64,000 bases of DNA from Rheinheimera texasensis DSM 17496 (GCF_000711985.1 NZ_JONU01000014.1:113842-177841); one strand, 5' to 3'. Counted from the first letter of the stretch, positions 10,074-18,801 are shown. A program made the numbers and translations. The notes: generated from the sequence alone by a model not told the origin.

Positions 10074-11024
10074 ATGAGTGGTGAACAAATGCCCGGGGCA
10101 TTCGCTGCCAGTGTCGAGTTCTTTATTGGCACATCAACTGAGTTACTTATTTTATTCGTGCTGATCAGTATGCTGGTTTTTGTCCTGCAAGACAGATTCC
10201 CGGCCAAGCGCATACAGGCCCTACTAAGTGGCGGCCGGGGATATTTCACTGCGGCTGCTTTGGGCGCCATTACACCGTTTTGCAGTTGCTCCACGTTACC
10301 TATGCTGGTCGGTTTGTTGCGCGCCAATGCGGCTTTTGGGCCTGTGATGACGTTTTTGCTGACATCGCCGTTACTCAATCCGGTGCTCGTGGTATTGCTC
10401 TTAACCGTGTTTGGCGCGCCAATGACCTTGTTATACAGCCTTGGCGTACTATTGATTTCGCTAACCGCCGGCATGCTGTTGTCATTTTTTCACTTTGAAC
10501 GTTTTGTTACTTTGCCTGAACTGGCCGGCTGTGGTTGCAGAGCCGGTTCTTCCGGCGAAGCAGCAGAGAAACCAACACTATGGTCGTTCAATTATGGCCG
10601 TTCACTCTTTGTCAGAGCTATCAGTGAAACCAAGAGCTTTCTGCCGCACTTGTTGTTTGGTGTGCTGGTAGGCGCGGTGATCCATGGTTATGTCCCCGCT
10701 AACTTTTTTAAGTCGCTGGGGAGCCTGAATAGCTGGTTATTGATCCCGATCGCAGCACTGATTGGCATTCCGCTGTATGTTCGTGCCAGTTCAATGATCC
10801 CACTGGCGCTAAGTCTGGTTGGCAAAGGCATGAGTTATGGATCTGTGATGGCACTAACCATTGGTGGCGCAGGCGCCAGCTTACCGGAAATGATTATTTT
10901 AAAACGGATTTTTCAATGGCCCTTGCTGCTGGCCTTTATTGGCATAGTATTTTTGACCGCCTGTATCACCGGGGTCAGCATTGATACCTTTCTCCACAAC
11001 GGCCGCTTTGGATTAGGAGTTTGA
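10074..11024 (+). CDS. arsP: ArsP-type permease (PF03773 family)
   Basis: A 316-residue integral membrane protein of the ArsP_1 permease family, whose characterised members export trivalent organoarsenicals such as methylarsenite. The hallmark TPFCSCSTLPMLVGL lies near residue 70 and the second-half hairpin IGIPLYVRASSMIPLALSLVGKGM is present. A cytoplasmic loop holds an additional Cys pair (GCGCRAG). The ATG at 10074 is used because the upstream in-frame ATG at 10020 falls inside the promoter. It is divergent from arsR and its stop overlaps the start of the glutathione synthetase gene (ATGA), so the two are translationally coupled. Substrate is inferred from the family and the arsR neighbour; other PF03773 members have different or unknown substrates. 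Confidence 0.82.
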   Translation: MSGEQMPGAFAASVEFFIGTSTELLILFVLISMLVFVLQDRFPAKRIQALLSGGRGYFTAAALGAITPFCSCSTLPMLVGLLRANAAFGPVMTFLLTSPLLNPVLVVLLLTVFGAPMTLLYSLGVLLISLTAGMLLSFFHFERFVTLPELAGCGCRAGSSGEAAEKPTLWSFNYGRSLFVRAISETKSFLPHLLFGVLVGAVIHGYVPANFFKSLGSLNSWLLIPIAALIGIPLYVRASSMIPLALSLVGKGMSYGSVMALTIGGAGASLPEMIILKRIFQWPLLLAFIGIVFLTACITGVSIDTFLHNGRFGLGV

Positions 11025-12487
11025 TGATGCAACAAACTACACAGTCAGTGCAGAGCATGTCGTTGCATCCTGTCAGCCAAAATCCTTTGCCGGGCAGCAA
11101 TACACAGTCGGCAGAACCTCTGGTTAGGGCTGTTGATTTGTCTACACAGGTCAACCGGCAACTGCATACGCATCAGCTTGGGTTGCAAAGCAACAGCGGT
11201 TTTGTGCCGGTGCCGGTATCCCTGACACCATGGCAACTGGCCCCTGCGCAATTTGCTATGGCTCAACAACTGGCAAGGCTGCTTGGTCAAATTCAGTCCA
11301 GCGCTGCAGCCAATCCACAGTGGCTGCTGCCGCTGCTTGATGGCCTGCAACAGTCGCAAACTGTACCGGGCCAAATCTGGCGCACCCTGCGTGGTATTTA
11401 TCCGGCCGACACGGAGCTGTCCGCGCTGACAACCAGGCACACGAACCATAACCTGATGCTGAACCGGCACGATTTTCTGCTCGATCAGCAACAACAATGG
11501 CAATGGGTCGAATCAAACCCCATCGCTGCCGGTATGGGGCCACTGAATGACCGCTATCTGGCGGTAATGCAAACGCAGGAATTACAGCAACCACATCATC
11601 ACTATGCGCCAAACAACGCCATAACGACCCAGGCCAAATTGCTGGCACAAGCAGCGCTTGCGTCTGCCTTGCAGTACCAGACAACAGGCGCCGGGGAGCC
11701 TTTGATGCTGATCGTGGTTGAAGCCGATGAAGACAATATCTTTGACCAGCAGCTTTTATGTGACGAAGTCGGACGACTGGGCGTGCGGGTGGAAAGAGTC
11801 ACCATCAATAGCTTATTACAAAGTGAATTTGCTGATAACGAGCGCTTACACTGGCAGGCAAAACCGGTTGATTTGATTTACTGGCGCACCGGCTATAACC
11901 CATCGGCAGATCTCACTGACAACTTCTGGCGATTTCGGGCCCGGCTGGAACAAGCCGCAGTGATGCAGTGTCCTAATTTGGCGGGTCAGCTGACCGGCAG
12001 TAAGTGGTTCCAGCATCAGTTGACTGCTTTACTGCTCGCGGATCCGCAACAAGTCAGTGAGCACTTTGGCATCGATACCAAAGATATTGCTGTACTTACG
12101 CAGGCTGTGGTGCCCTCTTATGCGGTAGCTGAGTTAAAGACTGAAGCGGCAGAAGTGCTCATTGCACAAGGGTACTGGTACAAAACGCAGCAGGAGGGCG
12201 GCGGTAATGTCGCCCGCGGAAAAGCTGCTTCAGACAAGCTAACCAACGCAAATAGCGCTGATTTATTGATGGCTCCAATCAATGCTGTAGTAAGGCAGGA
12301 AACGTTCACCAGTTTACGACATGGCAATGCGGCTATGGCGACTGAGCATATCAGCGAGCTCGGTATTTTCAGTTTGGGTGATGAGGCTTTGTACGGTGGT
12401 TATTTATGCCGGACGAAACCGGCAAAAAACAATGAAGGTGGCGTGCATCGGGGCGGTGCGGTGCTGGACACCATCCTGCTGCGGTAG
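11021..12487 (+). CDS. Eukaryotic-type glutathione synthetase
   Basis: A 488-residue ATP-grasp enzyme resembling animal/plant glutathione synthetase (gamma-glutamylcysteine + glycine + ATP), not bacterial GshB. Recognisable stretches: ADEDNIFDQQLLCDE then VDLIYWRTGY, PNLAGQLTGSKWFQHQL, the glycine-rich ATP loop QQEGGGN, ISELGIFSLG and the C-terminal RTKPAKNNEGGVHRGGAVLD, which parallels the LLRTK...DGGVAAGVAVLD end of the human enzyme. Length matches the eukaryotic family (~470). The Lys usual before the ATP loop is shifted (WYKTQQEGGGN). It is coupled to the ArsP-type permease, so glutathione probably serves arsenical reduction or conjugation. A different gamma-glutamyl ligase activity is possible. 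Confidence 0.85.
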   Translation: MMMQQTTQSVQSMSLHPVSQNPLPGSNTQSAEPLVRAVDLSTQVNRQLHTHQLGLQSNSGFVPVPVSLTPWQLAPAQFAMAQQLARLLGQIQSSAAANPQWLLPLLDGLQQSQTVPGQIWRTLRGIYPADTELSALTTRHTNHNLMLNRHDFLLDQQQQWQWVESNPIAAGMGPLNDRYLAVMQTQELQQPHHHYAPNNAITTQAKLLAQAALASALQYQTTGAGEPLMLIVVEADEDNIFDQQLLCDEVGRLGVRVERVTINSLLQSEFADNERLHWQAKPVDLIYWRTGYNPSADLTDNFWRFRARLEQAAVMQCPNLAGQLTGSKWFQHQLTALLLADPQQVSEHFGIDTKDIAVLTQAVVPSYAVAELKTEAAEVLIAQGYWYKTQQEGGGNVARGKAASDKLTNANSADLLMAPINAVVRQETFTSLRHGNAAMATEHISELGIFSLGDEALYGGYLCRTKPAKNNEGGVHRGGAVLDTILLR

Positions 12488-12499
12488 GCCGCAGGATGG
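12471..12499. terminator. Hairpin spanning the glutathione synthetase stop codon
   Basis: CCATCCTG...CGG and CCG...CAGGATGG pair into an 11-bp stem with a 3-base bulge and loop TAGG. It includes the TAG stop and lies between two convergent genes 30 bases apart. No U-run follows, so it may act as a bidirectional pause or a 3'-end stabiliser. Confidence 0.5.
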
Positions 12500-12517
12500 C
12501 CAGACGAAAAGATCTTG

Positions 12518-13996
12518 TTAATGATGCAGCAGGCGATCAATCGCCTCCGGCTTATTGTGAATAGCAAATTTGTCCACCAAGGTAGCACTTGCTTCATTCA
12601 GGCCAATCACTTCCACCGTTTTACCCTGCCGGCGCAATTTCAGCACCACTTTATCCAGTGAACTGACCGCCGTGATATCCCAAAAATGGGCGTGGGTTAA
12701 ATCAATCAGCACCTTGGGCAAGTTTTCATTAAAATCAAAACTTTGCACAAAAGGCTCGGCCGAAGTGAAAAAAACCTGGCCAGTGACGGTATAAACACGG
12801 CATTGGCCATCAGCGGACACCGCGGTTTCAATCGCCAGCAACTGGCCGATTTTATTGGCAAAAAACAGCGCGCTCAATAAAACCCCAACAAACACACCCA
12901 AAGCCAGATTGTGGCTGTACACCACCATGGCGACGGTCGCAAGCATCACAATACTGGAGCTTTTTGGATTGGTGCGCATATCTTTAACCGACTGCCAGTT
13001 AAAGGTACTGATCGACACCATGATCATCACAGCAACTAACGCCGCCATCGGAATTAAGCCAACCCAGTCACCTAAAAACACTGCAAAACAGAGCAGCAAC
13101 ACACCGGCCAGCAAAGTCGATAAGCGGGTGCGACCGCCGGATTTGACGTTGATCATCGACTGACCAATCATGGCGCAACCAGCCATACCGCCGAGCAAAC
13201 CCGATCCGATATTGGCAACACCCTGGCCGACACATTCGCGATTTTTGTTGCTGTTGGTGTCGGTTAAATCATCGACAATCGTTGCTGTCATCAGAGATTC
13301 GAGCAAGCCGACCAGTGCAAGAGCCAATGAATATGGGAAAATGATTTGCAAGGTTTCAAAAGTCAGTGGTACCTCTGGCCATAAAAATATTGGCAAACTG
13401 TCCGGCAGCTCACCCATATCGGACACAGTGCGCACATCTATGCCAAAATACAGCGCGATAGCGGTTAACACTAAAATACATACCAGTGGCGACGGCACCG
13501 CTTTGGTTACCAATGGCAATAAGTAGATAATACCAAGGCCAGCAGCGGTCATCGCATAGACATGCCAGGTCACATCAATCAGCTCCGGCAACTGCGCCAG
13601 AAAAATCAATATCGCCAGCGCGTTGACAAAACCAGTGACCACTGAGCGCGAGACAAACCGCATCAGCTCGCCGAGTTTTAATACCCCAAACAGAATTTGC
13701 AGCACACCACAGAGCAGTGTGGCGGCCAGCAGATATTGCAGACCATGTTCTTTTACCAGCGTGATCATCAACAGCGCCATCGCGCCGGTCGCGGCAGAGA
13801 TCATTGCCGGCCGGCCGCCGGCAAAAGCGGTGATCACGGCAATGGCAAAAGAGGCATACAAGCCCACTTTAGGGTCAACGCCAGCAATAATCGAAAAGGC
13901 AATCGCCTCAGGAATAAGCGCAAGTGCGACCACAATAGCGGACAGCACATCCGCACGGACATTAGACAGCCAATGCTGTCGGAGGGAATTCAACAT
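12518..13996 (-). CDS. SulP-family anion transporter with STAS domain
   Basis: A 492-residue SulP (SLC26-type) permease. The conserved start [27 protein letters not shown] and [11 protein letters not shown] loop are near the N-terminus. About 11-14 hydrophobic segments follow, including [29 protein letters not shown]. The last ~110 residues form a STAS domain ([20 protein letters not shown] ... [26 protein letters not shown]). The substrate may be sulfate, bicarbonate or another anion and cannot be read from sequence. The ATG at 13996 has GGAA six bases upstream; ATG 14002 and TTG 14008 are alternatives. It sits between two arsenic modules on the opposite strand to both ars operons, so a link to oxyanion stress is possible but unproven. 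Confidence 0.88.
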   Translation of the reverse strand: MLNSLRQHWLSNVRADVLSAIVVALALIPEAIAFSIIAGVDPKVGLYASFAIAVITAFAGGRPAMISAATGAMALLMITLVKEHGLQYLLAATLLCGVLQILFGVLKLGELMRFVSRSVVTGFVNALAILIFLAQLPELIDVTWHVYAMTAAGLGIIYLLPLVTKAVPSPLVCILVLTAIALYFGIDVRTVSDMGELPDSLPIFLWPEVPLTFETLQIIFPYSLALALVGLLESLMTATIVDDLTDTNSNKNRECVGQGVANIGSGLLGGMAGCAMIGQSMINVKSGGRTRLSTLLAGVLLLCFAVFLGDWVGLIPMAALVAVMIMVSISTFNWQSVKDMRTNPKSSSIVMLATVAMVVYSHNLALGVFVGVLLSALFFANKIGQLLAIETAVSADGQCRVYTVTGQVFFTSAEPFVQSFDFNENLPKVLIDLTHAHFWDITAVSSLDKVVLKLRRQGKTVEVIGLNEASATLVDKFAIHNKPEAIDRLLHH

Positions 13997-14111
13997 CGTC
14001 ATTTCCAAAATATAAAATCAACAGCACAGACGGGGATTGATGCGCCAGAGGTATGGTAACAAAATCCACAGCCGGGCTCAGTCATTCATTGCGCCGTAGA
14101 GATCAGGTCCT

Positions 14112-15116
14112 TCACCACAACAGCGTACCGAAGGTGTCAAACACCCAGCCAATCAGCATAATTCCCACAACGATAATCCCGACAAAAAGGCCGAGTAGCC
14201 GGGCTTTAACTACCTTATGCAACATCACCAACGATGGTAACGATAATGCAGTGACGGCCATCATAAAGGCCAGAACTGTGCCGATCCCGACGCCCTTGCC
14301 GACTAAGGCTTCGGCGACAGGTAAAGTGCCAAAAATGTCTGCATACATTGGCACGCCGATCAGGGTTGCCAGTGGCACAGACCACCAATGGTCCTGGCCC
14401 AGCAAACTTTGGATCCAGGTCGCGGGGACCCAATTGTGAATGGCGCTGCCGATACCCACGCCAAGCAGAATATACAGCCATACTTTTCCAACAATTTCAG
14501 TAACTTGTGCTCGCGCATAGGTAAAGCGGTCAGAGCGGGATAGCTGAGCCAGTGGCAGATTGATGGCTTTGCTCTGCAAGACAAAACCTTCGACATATTG
14601 CTCCATGCGGGCATGACTAATGATGGTTCCACCAATGACTGCGAGCACAACTCCAACCACGACATAGGCTATCGCCACCTGCCAGTTAAAAACGCTGGCC
14701 AGCAAAATCACCGACGCCAAATCTACCAAAGGCGATGAAATCAAAAACGAAAAGGTCACACCAAGCGGTAAGCCGGCACTGGTAAAACCGATAAACAAAG
14801 GGATGGATGAGCATGAGCAAAAAGGCGTGACTGTGCCGAGTAATGCGCCGGTCAGATTGGCTTTAAATCCTTTCATACCGCCAAGTATTTGCCGGGTGCG
14901 CTCCGGCGGAAAGTAGCTTTGCAGCCAGGAGACGCTGAATATCAACACCGACAATAAGATGAAAATTTTGCATACGTCGTAGATAAAAAAGTGCAGGCTG
15001 GCACCCCAAGGGGATTGCATCGACAACCCAAAGCCATCTTCGACCAATAATTTGACCAAATCAGAGAGCCATTGCATTTTCAGCAGTTGGTTATTCAACC
15101 ACGCCCAGATGTCCAT
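14112..15116 (-). CDS. ArsP_1-family permease paired with a thioredoxin-like protein
   Basis: A 334-residue permease of PF03773 with the core motif TPFCSCSSIPLFIGFTSAGLP (about residues 98-118) and the second hairpin IGVPMYADIFGTLPVAEALVGKGVG. It is a distant paralogue of the permease at 10.1-11.0 kb. In many bacteria this subgroup is encoded with a tiny CxxC thioredoxin-like protein; here that partner (16190-16426) lies in the divergent operon. An AAGGTGAG ribosome site precedes the ATG at 15116. It is divergent from a CVC-type arsR and shares a control region with an ArsR-like operator, so arsenic induction is likely. The exported species is unknown. Confidence 0.83.
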   Translation of the reverse strand: MDIWAWLNNQLLKMQWLSDLVKLLVEDGFGLSMQSPWGASLHFFIYDVCKIFILLSVLIFSVSWLQSYFPPERTRQILGGMKGFKANLTGALLGTVTPFCSCSSIPLFIGFTSAGLPLGVTFSFLISSPLVDLASVILLASVFNWQVAIAYVVVGVVLAVIGGTIISHARMEQYVEGFVLQSKAINLPLAQLSRSDRFTYARAQVTEIVGKVWLYILLGVGIGSAIHNWVPATWIQSLLGQDHWWSVPLATLIGVPMYADIFGTLPVAEALVGKGVGIGTVLAFMMAVTALSLPSLVMLHKVVKARLLGLFVGIIVVGIMLIGWVFDTFGTLLW

Positions 15117-15156
15117 TTACTCACCTTTTTCCAGCCATCACCATGGCAGCATAGCA

Positions 15157-15195
15157 TTGACATGTGGAAAAACATATATATGATAATTCGCATAT
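15157..15195 (+). promoter_or_regulatory. ArsR-type promoter/operator of the arsR-arsJ operon
   Basis: TTGACA (15157-15162), 16 bases, then TATGAT (15179-15184). Overlapping the -10 is a perfect ATATG-N8-CATAT inverted repeat (15178-15195), and a self-palindromic CATATATATG lies at 15173-15182. CATATATG-type cores are typical of ArsR operators. The region also serves the divergent permease. Confidence 0.75.
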
Positions 15196-15279
15196 GTTAT
15201 TGCTTGCTGTACAGTCTGCAGCGAAGCCGTTTACACAGCGCTAAACCGCGTCCTGTTTCAGTCACCTGAGGCCTCACTT

Positions 15280-15624
15280 ATGCTTCCTGTCGAGTTCTTT
15301 AAATTACTAGCCGACGAAACCCGCTTGTCCTCACTGCTGTTAATAGTGCAGGAAGGCGAGCTTTGTGTCTGTGAACTGACCTCAGCCCTGAACGAATCGC
15401 AGCCGAAAATCTCCCGTCACCTGGCGATGCTTCGAAGCGCCAAAGTGCTGTTAGACCGCCGCCAGGGGCAATGGGTGTTTTACCGGCTCAATCCTGAGTT
15501 ACCCGCCTGGGCCGCTGAAACGCTGGAACAAACCCGCGCACAGAACACCGAGTTGTTAACGCCATTGATGCAAAATCTGTGTGCCATGGGTGAACGGCCA
15601 GAGCGCGCCAAAGCCTGTTGTTAG
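15280..15624 (+). CDS. arsR: Arsenite-responsive repressor ArsR (CVC type)
   Basis: A 114-residue ArsR repressor of the classical type. The metal site ELCVCEL (Cys29, Cys31) sits at the start of the recognition helix-turn-helix (ELTSALNESQPKISRHLAMLRSAKVL), as in the E. coli/R773 proteins, where As(III) binding to these Cys releases DNA. A further Cys pair ends the protein (KACC). The wing is DRRQGQWVFYRLN. It heads the operon arsR - phosphatase - thioredoxin-like - gapdh - arsJ and lies downstream of an ATATG-N8-CATAT operator, implying autoregulation. Confidence 0.95.
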   Translation: MLPVEFFKLLADETRLSSLLLIVQEGELCVCELTSALNESQPKISRHLAMLRSAKVLLDRRQGQWVFYRLNPELPAWAAETLEQTRAQNTELLTPLMQNLCAMGERPERAKACC

Positions 15625-15687
15625 GTATTTTTAGCCAGTCGCGGCAGGCACTGCTTTAAACCGCTCTGATTTTATAAAGGAATTCTG

Positions 15688-16179
15688 ATGTCTCATCCAT
15701 ACGATGTATTACCACTTGACGCTCAGGCTGCTGCAGGCCTGATCTTCACGCCTTGTCCTGGCACCAAAGGGACATCGATTGCTGAGGCGCTCGCTACACT
15801 GCAGCAGGCTGGCGCTGCGGCGGTGATCTCACTCAACCCCATGTCTGAACTTGAAAGTTTGCAGGTCGCCGATTTAGGCGCGCAGGTCAATGCTAATGGG
15901 CTGCAGTGGTTTCATTGTCCGATTGAAGATGACCATGCGCCACTGGCTGATTTCGCGGCTGCCTGGCAACAAGCTGGCCCGCGGGTGCACCAACTGCTGG
16001 ATGCAGGCAAAACAGTGGCTATTCACTGCAAAGGCGGCTCTGGCCGCACCGGTTTGATGGCCGCGCAAATTTTGCTGGAACGAGGCCATAGCAAAGACAA
16101 CGTAAAAAGCATGGTGCAGGCGCTGCGACCTTTCGCATTGACGCTGGAACCGCATGTTCACTATTTCAATAGTCTTTAA
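15688..16179 (+). CDS. Dual-specificity phosphatase-like protein in ars operon (candidate arsenate reductase)
   Basis: A 163-residue protein-tyrosine/dual-specificity phosphatase fold with the full signature HCKGGSGRTG: nucleophile Cys114, Arg120 and the following Thr. A likely general-acid Asp lies in CPIEDDHAP (81-82). It resembles the CDKN3/KAP-like group. It lies 63 bases after arsR and 10 bases before a thioredoxin-like gene. Several arsenate reductases (ArsC of Gram-positives, yeast Acr2p) evolved from CX5R phosphatases, so an arsenate-reductase or arsenophosphate-hydrolase role is a reasonable inference. The operon holds no classical ArsC. An ordinary phosphatase remains possible. Confidence 0.8.
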   Translation: MSHPYDVLPLDAQAAAGLIFTPCPGTKGTSIAEALATLQQAGAAAVISLNPMSELESLQVADLGAQVNANGLQWFHCPIEDDHAPLADFAAAWQQAGPRVHQLLDAGKTVAIHCKGGSGRTGLMAAQILLERGHSKDNVKSMVQALRPFALTLEPHVHYFNSL

Positions 16180-16189
16180 GGGGGGCCCA

Positions 16190-16426
16190 ATGCAACAAAT
16201 TAAAGTGCTGGGTATGGGCTGCAGCAAATGCGCCAAAACGGTGGAGTCCATCGAGCGCATTGCCAAAGAACTCGGCGTCGACGTGCAGCTTGAGAAAATA
16301 GAAGATCCACAGCAAATCATCGCCTACGGCGTGATGAGTACACCAGCGGTAGTGCTGAATGAAGTGCTGGTGCACGCCGGTTCTATTCCGCATCGCGATG
16401 CGATTGAGCAGTGGTTAAAAGCTTAA
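16190..16426 (+). CDS. Small thioredoxin-like CxxC protein (MTH895 type)
   Basis: A 78-residue thioredoxin-fold protein with active site GMGCSKC near the N-terminus and the cis-Pro segment [16 protein letters not shown]. It matches the redox-active disulfide/MTH895 group commonly found with PF03773 permeases. The ATG at 16190 follows a GGGGGG stretch and starts directly into the first beta strand; an upstream in-frame start at 16154 would overlap the phosphatase gene. It lies 10 bases after the phosphatase and 16 before gapdh. It could recycle the phosphatase-like protein or deliver arsenic to the divergent permease; both roles are inferred. Confidence 0.88.
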   Translation: MQQIKVLGMGCSKCAKTVESIERIAKELGVDVQLEKIEDPQQIIAYGVMSTPAVVLNEVLVHAGSIPHRDAIEQWLKA

Positions 16427-16442
16427 AACTGAGGAAATTTTC

Positions 16443-17453
16443 ATGACCATTAAAGTAGGTATTAACGGTTTTGGCCGCATCGGTCGTTTGGCACTTCGTG
16501 CCGCTTTTGACTGGCCGGAATTTGAATTTGTCCGCATAAACGACCCTGCCGGTGATGCCGCGACTTTTGCCCATCTGCTGAATTTTGATTCAGTGCATGG
16601 CCGCTGGTTGCATGAGGCAACCCATACTGAAAACAGCATCGTCATCAACGGCAAAGCAATTGCGGTCAGTCAGCACAAAACCATCGCTGATACCGACTGG
16701 TCAGGCTGTGACCTCGTCATTGAATGCTCCGGCAAAATGAAAAGCAAAGCCGTGCTGGAAGCGTATTTAGCCCAAGGCGTCAAACGGGTGGTAGTCAGTG
16801 CGCCGGTGAAAGAGCCAGGCGTTTTAAACGTGGTGATGGGTGTGAATCATCAGCTTTACAACAAGGAGCAACACCGCATTGTCACTGCCGCCAGTTGCAC
16901 CACCAACTGCTTAGCGCCTGTGGTCAAAGTGATCCATGAAAGCCTCGGTATTAAACATGGTTCAATCACCACCATCCATGATTTAACCAATACCCAGTCG
17001 ATTCTGGATACGCCTCACAAGGATTTACGTCGCGCCCGCGCTTGTGGTGCCAGTTTAATTCCGACCACCACAGGTTCCGCCACGGCCATTACTGAGATTT
17101 TCCCGGAACTGAAAGGTCGTTTAAATGGCCATGCGGTGCGTGTGCCGCTCGCCAACGCATCTTTAACCGATTGCGTATTTGAAGTGGAACGGGCTACCAC
17201 GGCAGAGGAAGTGAACCAACTGCTGAAAGCCGCCGCCGACGGTGCGCTCAAGGGTATTTTGGGTTATGAAGAGCGCCCGCTGGTTTCCGTCGATTACAAA
17301 ACCGACCCGCGCTCCAGCGTGATTGATGCGTTATCGACCATGGTGGTGAACGGCACTCAAGTCAAAATCTACGCCTGGTATGACAATGAGTGGGGTTATG
17401 CCAACCGGACTGTGGAACTGGCCCGCTTAGTGGGTTTGGCCGACCTTAGTTAA
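16443..17453 (+). CDS. gapdh: Glyceraldehyde-3-phosphate dehydrogenase of the ArsJ system
   Basis: A complete 336-residue GAPDH with NAD-binding [12 protein letters not shown] at the N-terminus, active-site [11 protein letters not shown] (Cys152) and C-terminal [11 protein letters not shown]. Preceded by GAGGAAA and sitting between a thioredoxin-like gene and arsJ, it is the ars-operon paralogue rather than the glycolytic enzyme. In the described ArsJ pathway, GAPDH uses arsenate in place of phosphate to make 1-arseno-3-phosphoglycerate, which ArsJ exports and which then breaks down outside, giving net arsenate export. Its stop codon lies inside the first unit of a 13-bp tandem repeat. Confidence 0.95.
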   Translation: MTIKVGINGFGRIGRLALRAAFDWPEFEFVRINDPAGDAATFAHLLNFDSVHGRWLHEATHTENSIVINGKAIAVSQHKTIADTDWSGCDLVIECSGKMKSKAVLEAYLAQGVKRVVVSAPVKEPGVLNVVMGVNHQLYNKEQHRIVTAASCTTNCLAPVVKVIHESLGIKHGSITTIHDLTNTQSILDTPHKDLRRARACGASLIPTTTGSATAITEIFPELKGRLNGHAVRVPLANASLTDCVFEVERATTAEEVNQLLKAAADGALKGILGYEERPLVSVDYKTDPRSSVIDALSTMVVNGTQVKIYAWYDNEWGYANRTVELARLVGLADLS

Positions 17454-17495
17454 ACGAGATAGTTAAATGAGATTGTTAAACGAGATAGTTAAACG
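17449..17495 (+). repeat. 13-bp tandem repeat between gapdh and arsJ
   Basis: Three full units and one partial unit of GTTAAACGAGATA run head to tail (17449, 17462, 17475, 17488). Unit 2 differs at two bases and unit 4 stops after GTTAAACG. The gapdh stop codon TAA is in unit 1. Confidence 0.9.
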
Positions 17496-17504
17496 CCCAT
17501 AGCA

Positions 17505-17549
17505 GTCGCAGTGAGCTATCAGTGATGAAATATGAGTGCTCACTGCGAC
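17505..17549 (+). promoter_or_regulatory. 12-bp stem-loop in the gapdh-arsJ leader
   Basis: GTCGCAGTGAGC (17505-17516) and GCTCACTGCGAC (17538-17549) form a perfect 12-bp stem around a 21-base loop, 34 bases before the arsJ ATG. There is no U-run. It could be an attenuator, an RNase-processing site or a stabiliser that sets the gapdh:arsJ ratio. Confidence 0.7.
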
Positions 17550-17583
17550 CATTTCAGCAAACAAAAACACGGACAAAAGCCCC

Positions 17584-18801
17584 ATGACAGAGACGTTCAA
17601 CAACAGTGGCCTGCGCCAGTATCTGGTCGTGACCGGCAATTACTGGGCCTTTACCCTGACCGATGGCGCGCTGCGCATGCTGGTGGTGCTGCACTTTTAT
17701 AGCCTCGGTTACAGCCCACTCGCTATCGCGTCTCTGTTCTTGTTTTACGAGTTGTTTGGTGTGGTGACCAACTTAGTCGGCGGCTGGCTCGGCGCGAGGA
17801 TTGGCCTGAATAAAACCATGAATATCGGCTTATTTCTGCAGGTTGTTGCCCTCTCGATGCTGCTGGTGCCCGCTTCAATGTTGACCGTGGTTTGGGTGAT
17901 GGCTGCACAGGCCATGTCGGGCATCGCTAAAGATCTCAATAAAATGAGTGCGAAAAGTTCGCTGAAACTGCTGTTACCTGAAGATGCGCAAGGGGCTTTA
18001 TACAAATGGGTCGCGATTCTGACCGGTTCTAAAAATGCCCTGAAAGGCGTTGGTTTCTTTTTAGGTGGTTTGCTGTTAGCGCAACTGGGGTTTCAGGGCG
18101 CCGTGGGTAGCATGGCGGCAGTCCTGACCACGATTTGGCTGCTGAGTTTAGTTCTGCTGAAAAAAGACCTTGGGAAAAGTAAGTTCAAACCGAAATTCAA
18201 AGATTTGTTTTCCAAAAGTGCGGCCATTAATAAGCTTTCAGCCGCCCGGTTGTTTTTATTCGGTGCCCGCGATGTCTGGTTTGTCATTGCCTTGCCGTTG
18301 TATCTGGCGACGCAATTTGCGTGGTCGCAAACACAAATCGGTAGTTTTCTGGCCCTTTGGGTCATTGGTTATGGTGCAGTGCAGGCCCAGGCTCCGGCTA
18401 TCACCGGTAAAAAAGCCGGTAAAGTGCCCGGAACAGCTGCTGCAGCTGGCTGGGCAACCGCACTTTGTGCAATACCGCTGCTGATTAGTCTGGGGATGCA
18501 ATACAGCCCGGCTCCGCTTTGGGTATTAATAGGCGGTCTGATGGTGTTTGGTGCCGTGTTTGCCGTGAATTCATCGCTGCACAGCTACCTGATTGTCAGT
18601 CTGGCCGGGCGGGATGGCGTATCCCTGGATGTTGGTTTTTATTATATGGCCAACGCCATGGGCCGGCTGATTGGCACTGTGCTGTCTGGCTGGGTGTATC
18701 AGGCCTACAGCCTCGAGGCATGTCTTTGGGTATCGACGGCTTTTTTATTGGCGACAGTGCTAATCAGCGCGTCGATGAAACGACCGCGCCAACAGTGTTG
18801 A
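17584..18801 (+). CDS. arsJ: Organoarsenical efflux MFS transporter ArsJ
   Basis: A 405-residue, 12-helix MFS exporter. The N-terminus LRQYLVVTGNYWAFTLTDGALRMLVVLHF is characteristic of ArsJ, as is the adjacent GAPDH. It exports 1-arseno-3-phosphoglycerate made by that enzyme, conferring arsenate resistance. The ATG at 17584 is preferred over an in-frame GTG at 17536, because the latter falls inside the stem-loop and adds a hydrophilic tail not typical of the family. The gene is separated from gapdh by 130 bases holding a tandem repeat and a hairpin. It converges on the histidine kinase gene with a 52-base gap. Confidence 0.93.
   Translation: MTETFNNSGLRQYLVVTGNYWAFTLTDGALRMLVVLHFYSLGYSPLAIASLFLFYELFGVVTNLVGGWLGARIGLNKTMNIGLFLQVVALSMLLVPASMLTVVWVMAAQAMSGIAKDLNKMSAKSSLKLLLPEDAQGALYKWVAILTGSKNALKGVGFFLGGLLLAQLGFQGAVGSMAAVLTTIWLLSLVLLKKDLGKSKFKPKFKDLFSKSAAINKLSAARLFLFGARDVWFVIALPLYLATQFAWSQTQIGSFLALWVIGYGAVQAQAPAITGKKAGKVPGTAAAAGWATALCAIPLLISLGMQYSPAPLWVLIGGLMVFGAVFAVNSSLHSYLIVSLAGRDGVSLDVGFYYMANAMGRLIGTVLSGWVYQAYSLEACLWVSTAFLLATVLISASMKRPRQQC

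Noticed and set aside
17449..17495. Possible CRISPR array
   Set aside because: Units are 13 bases and directly adjacent with no spacers; a simple tandem repeat.
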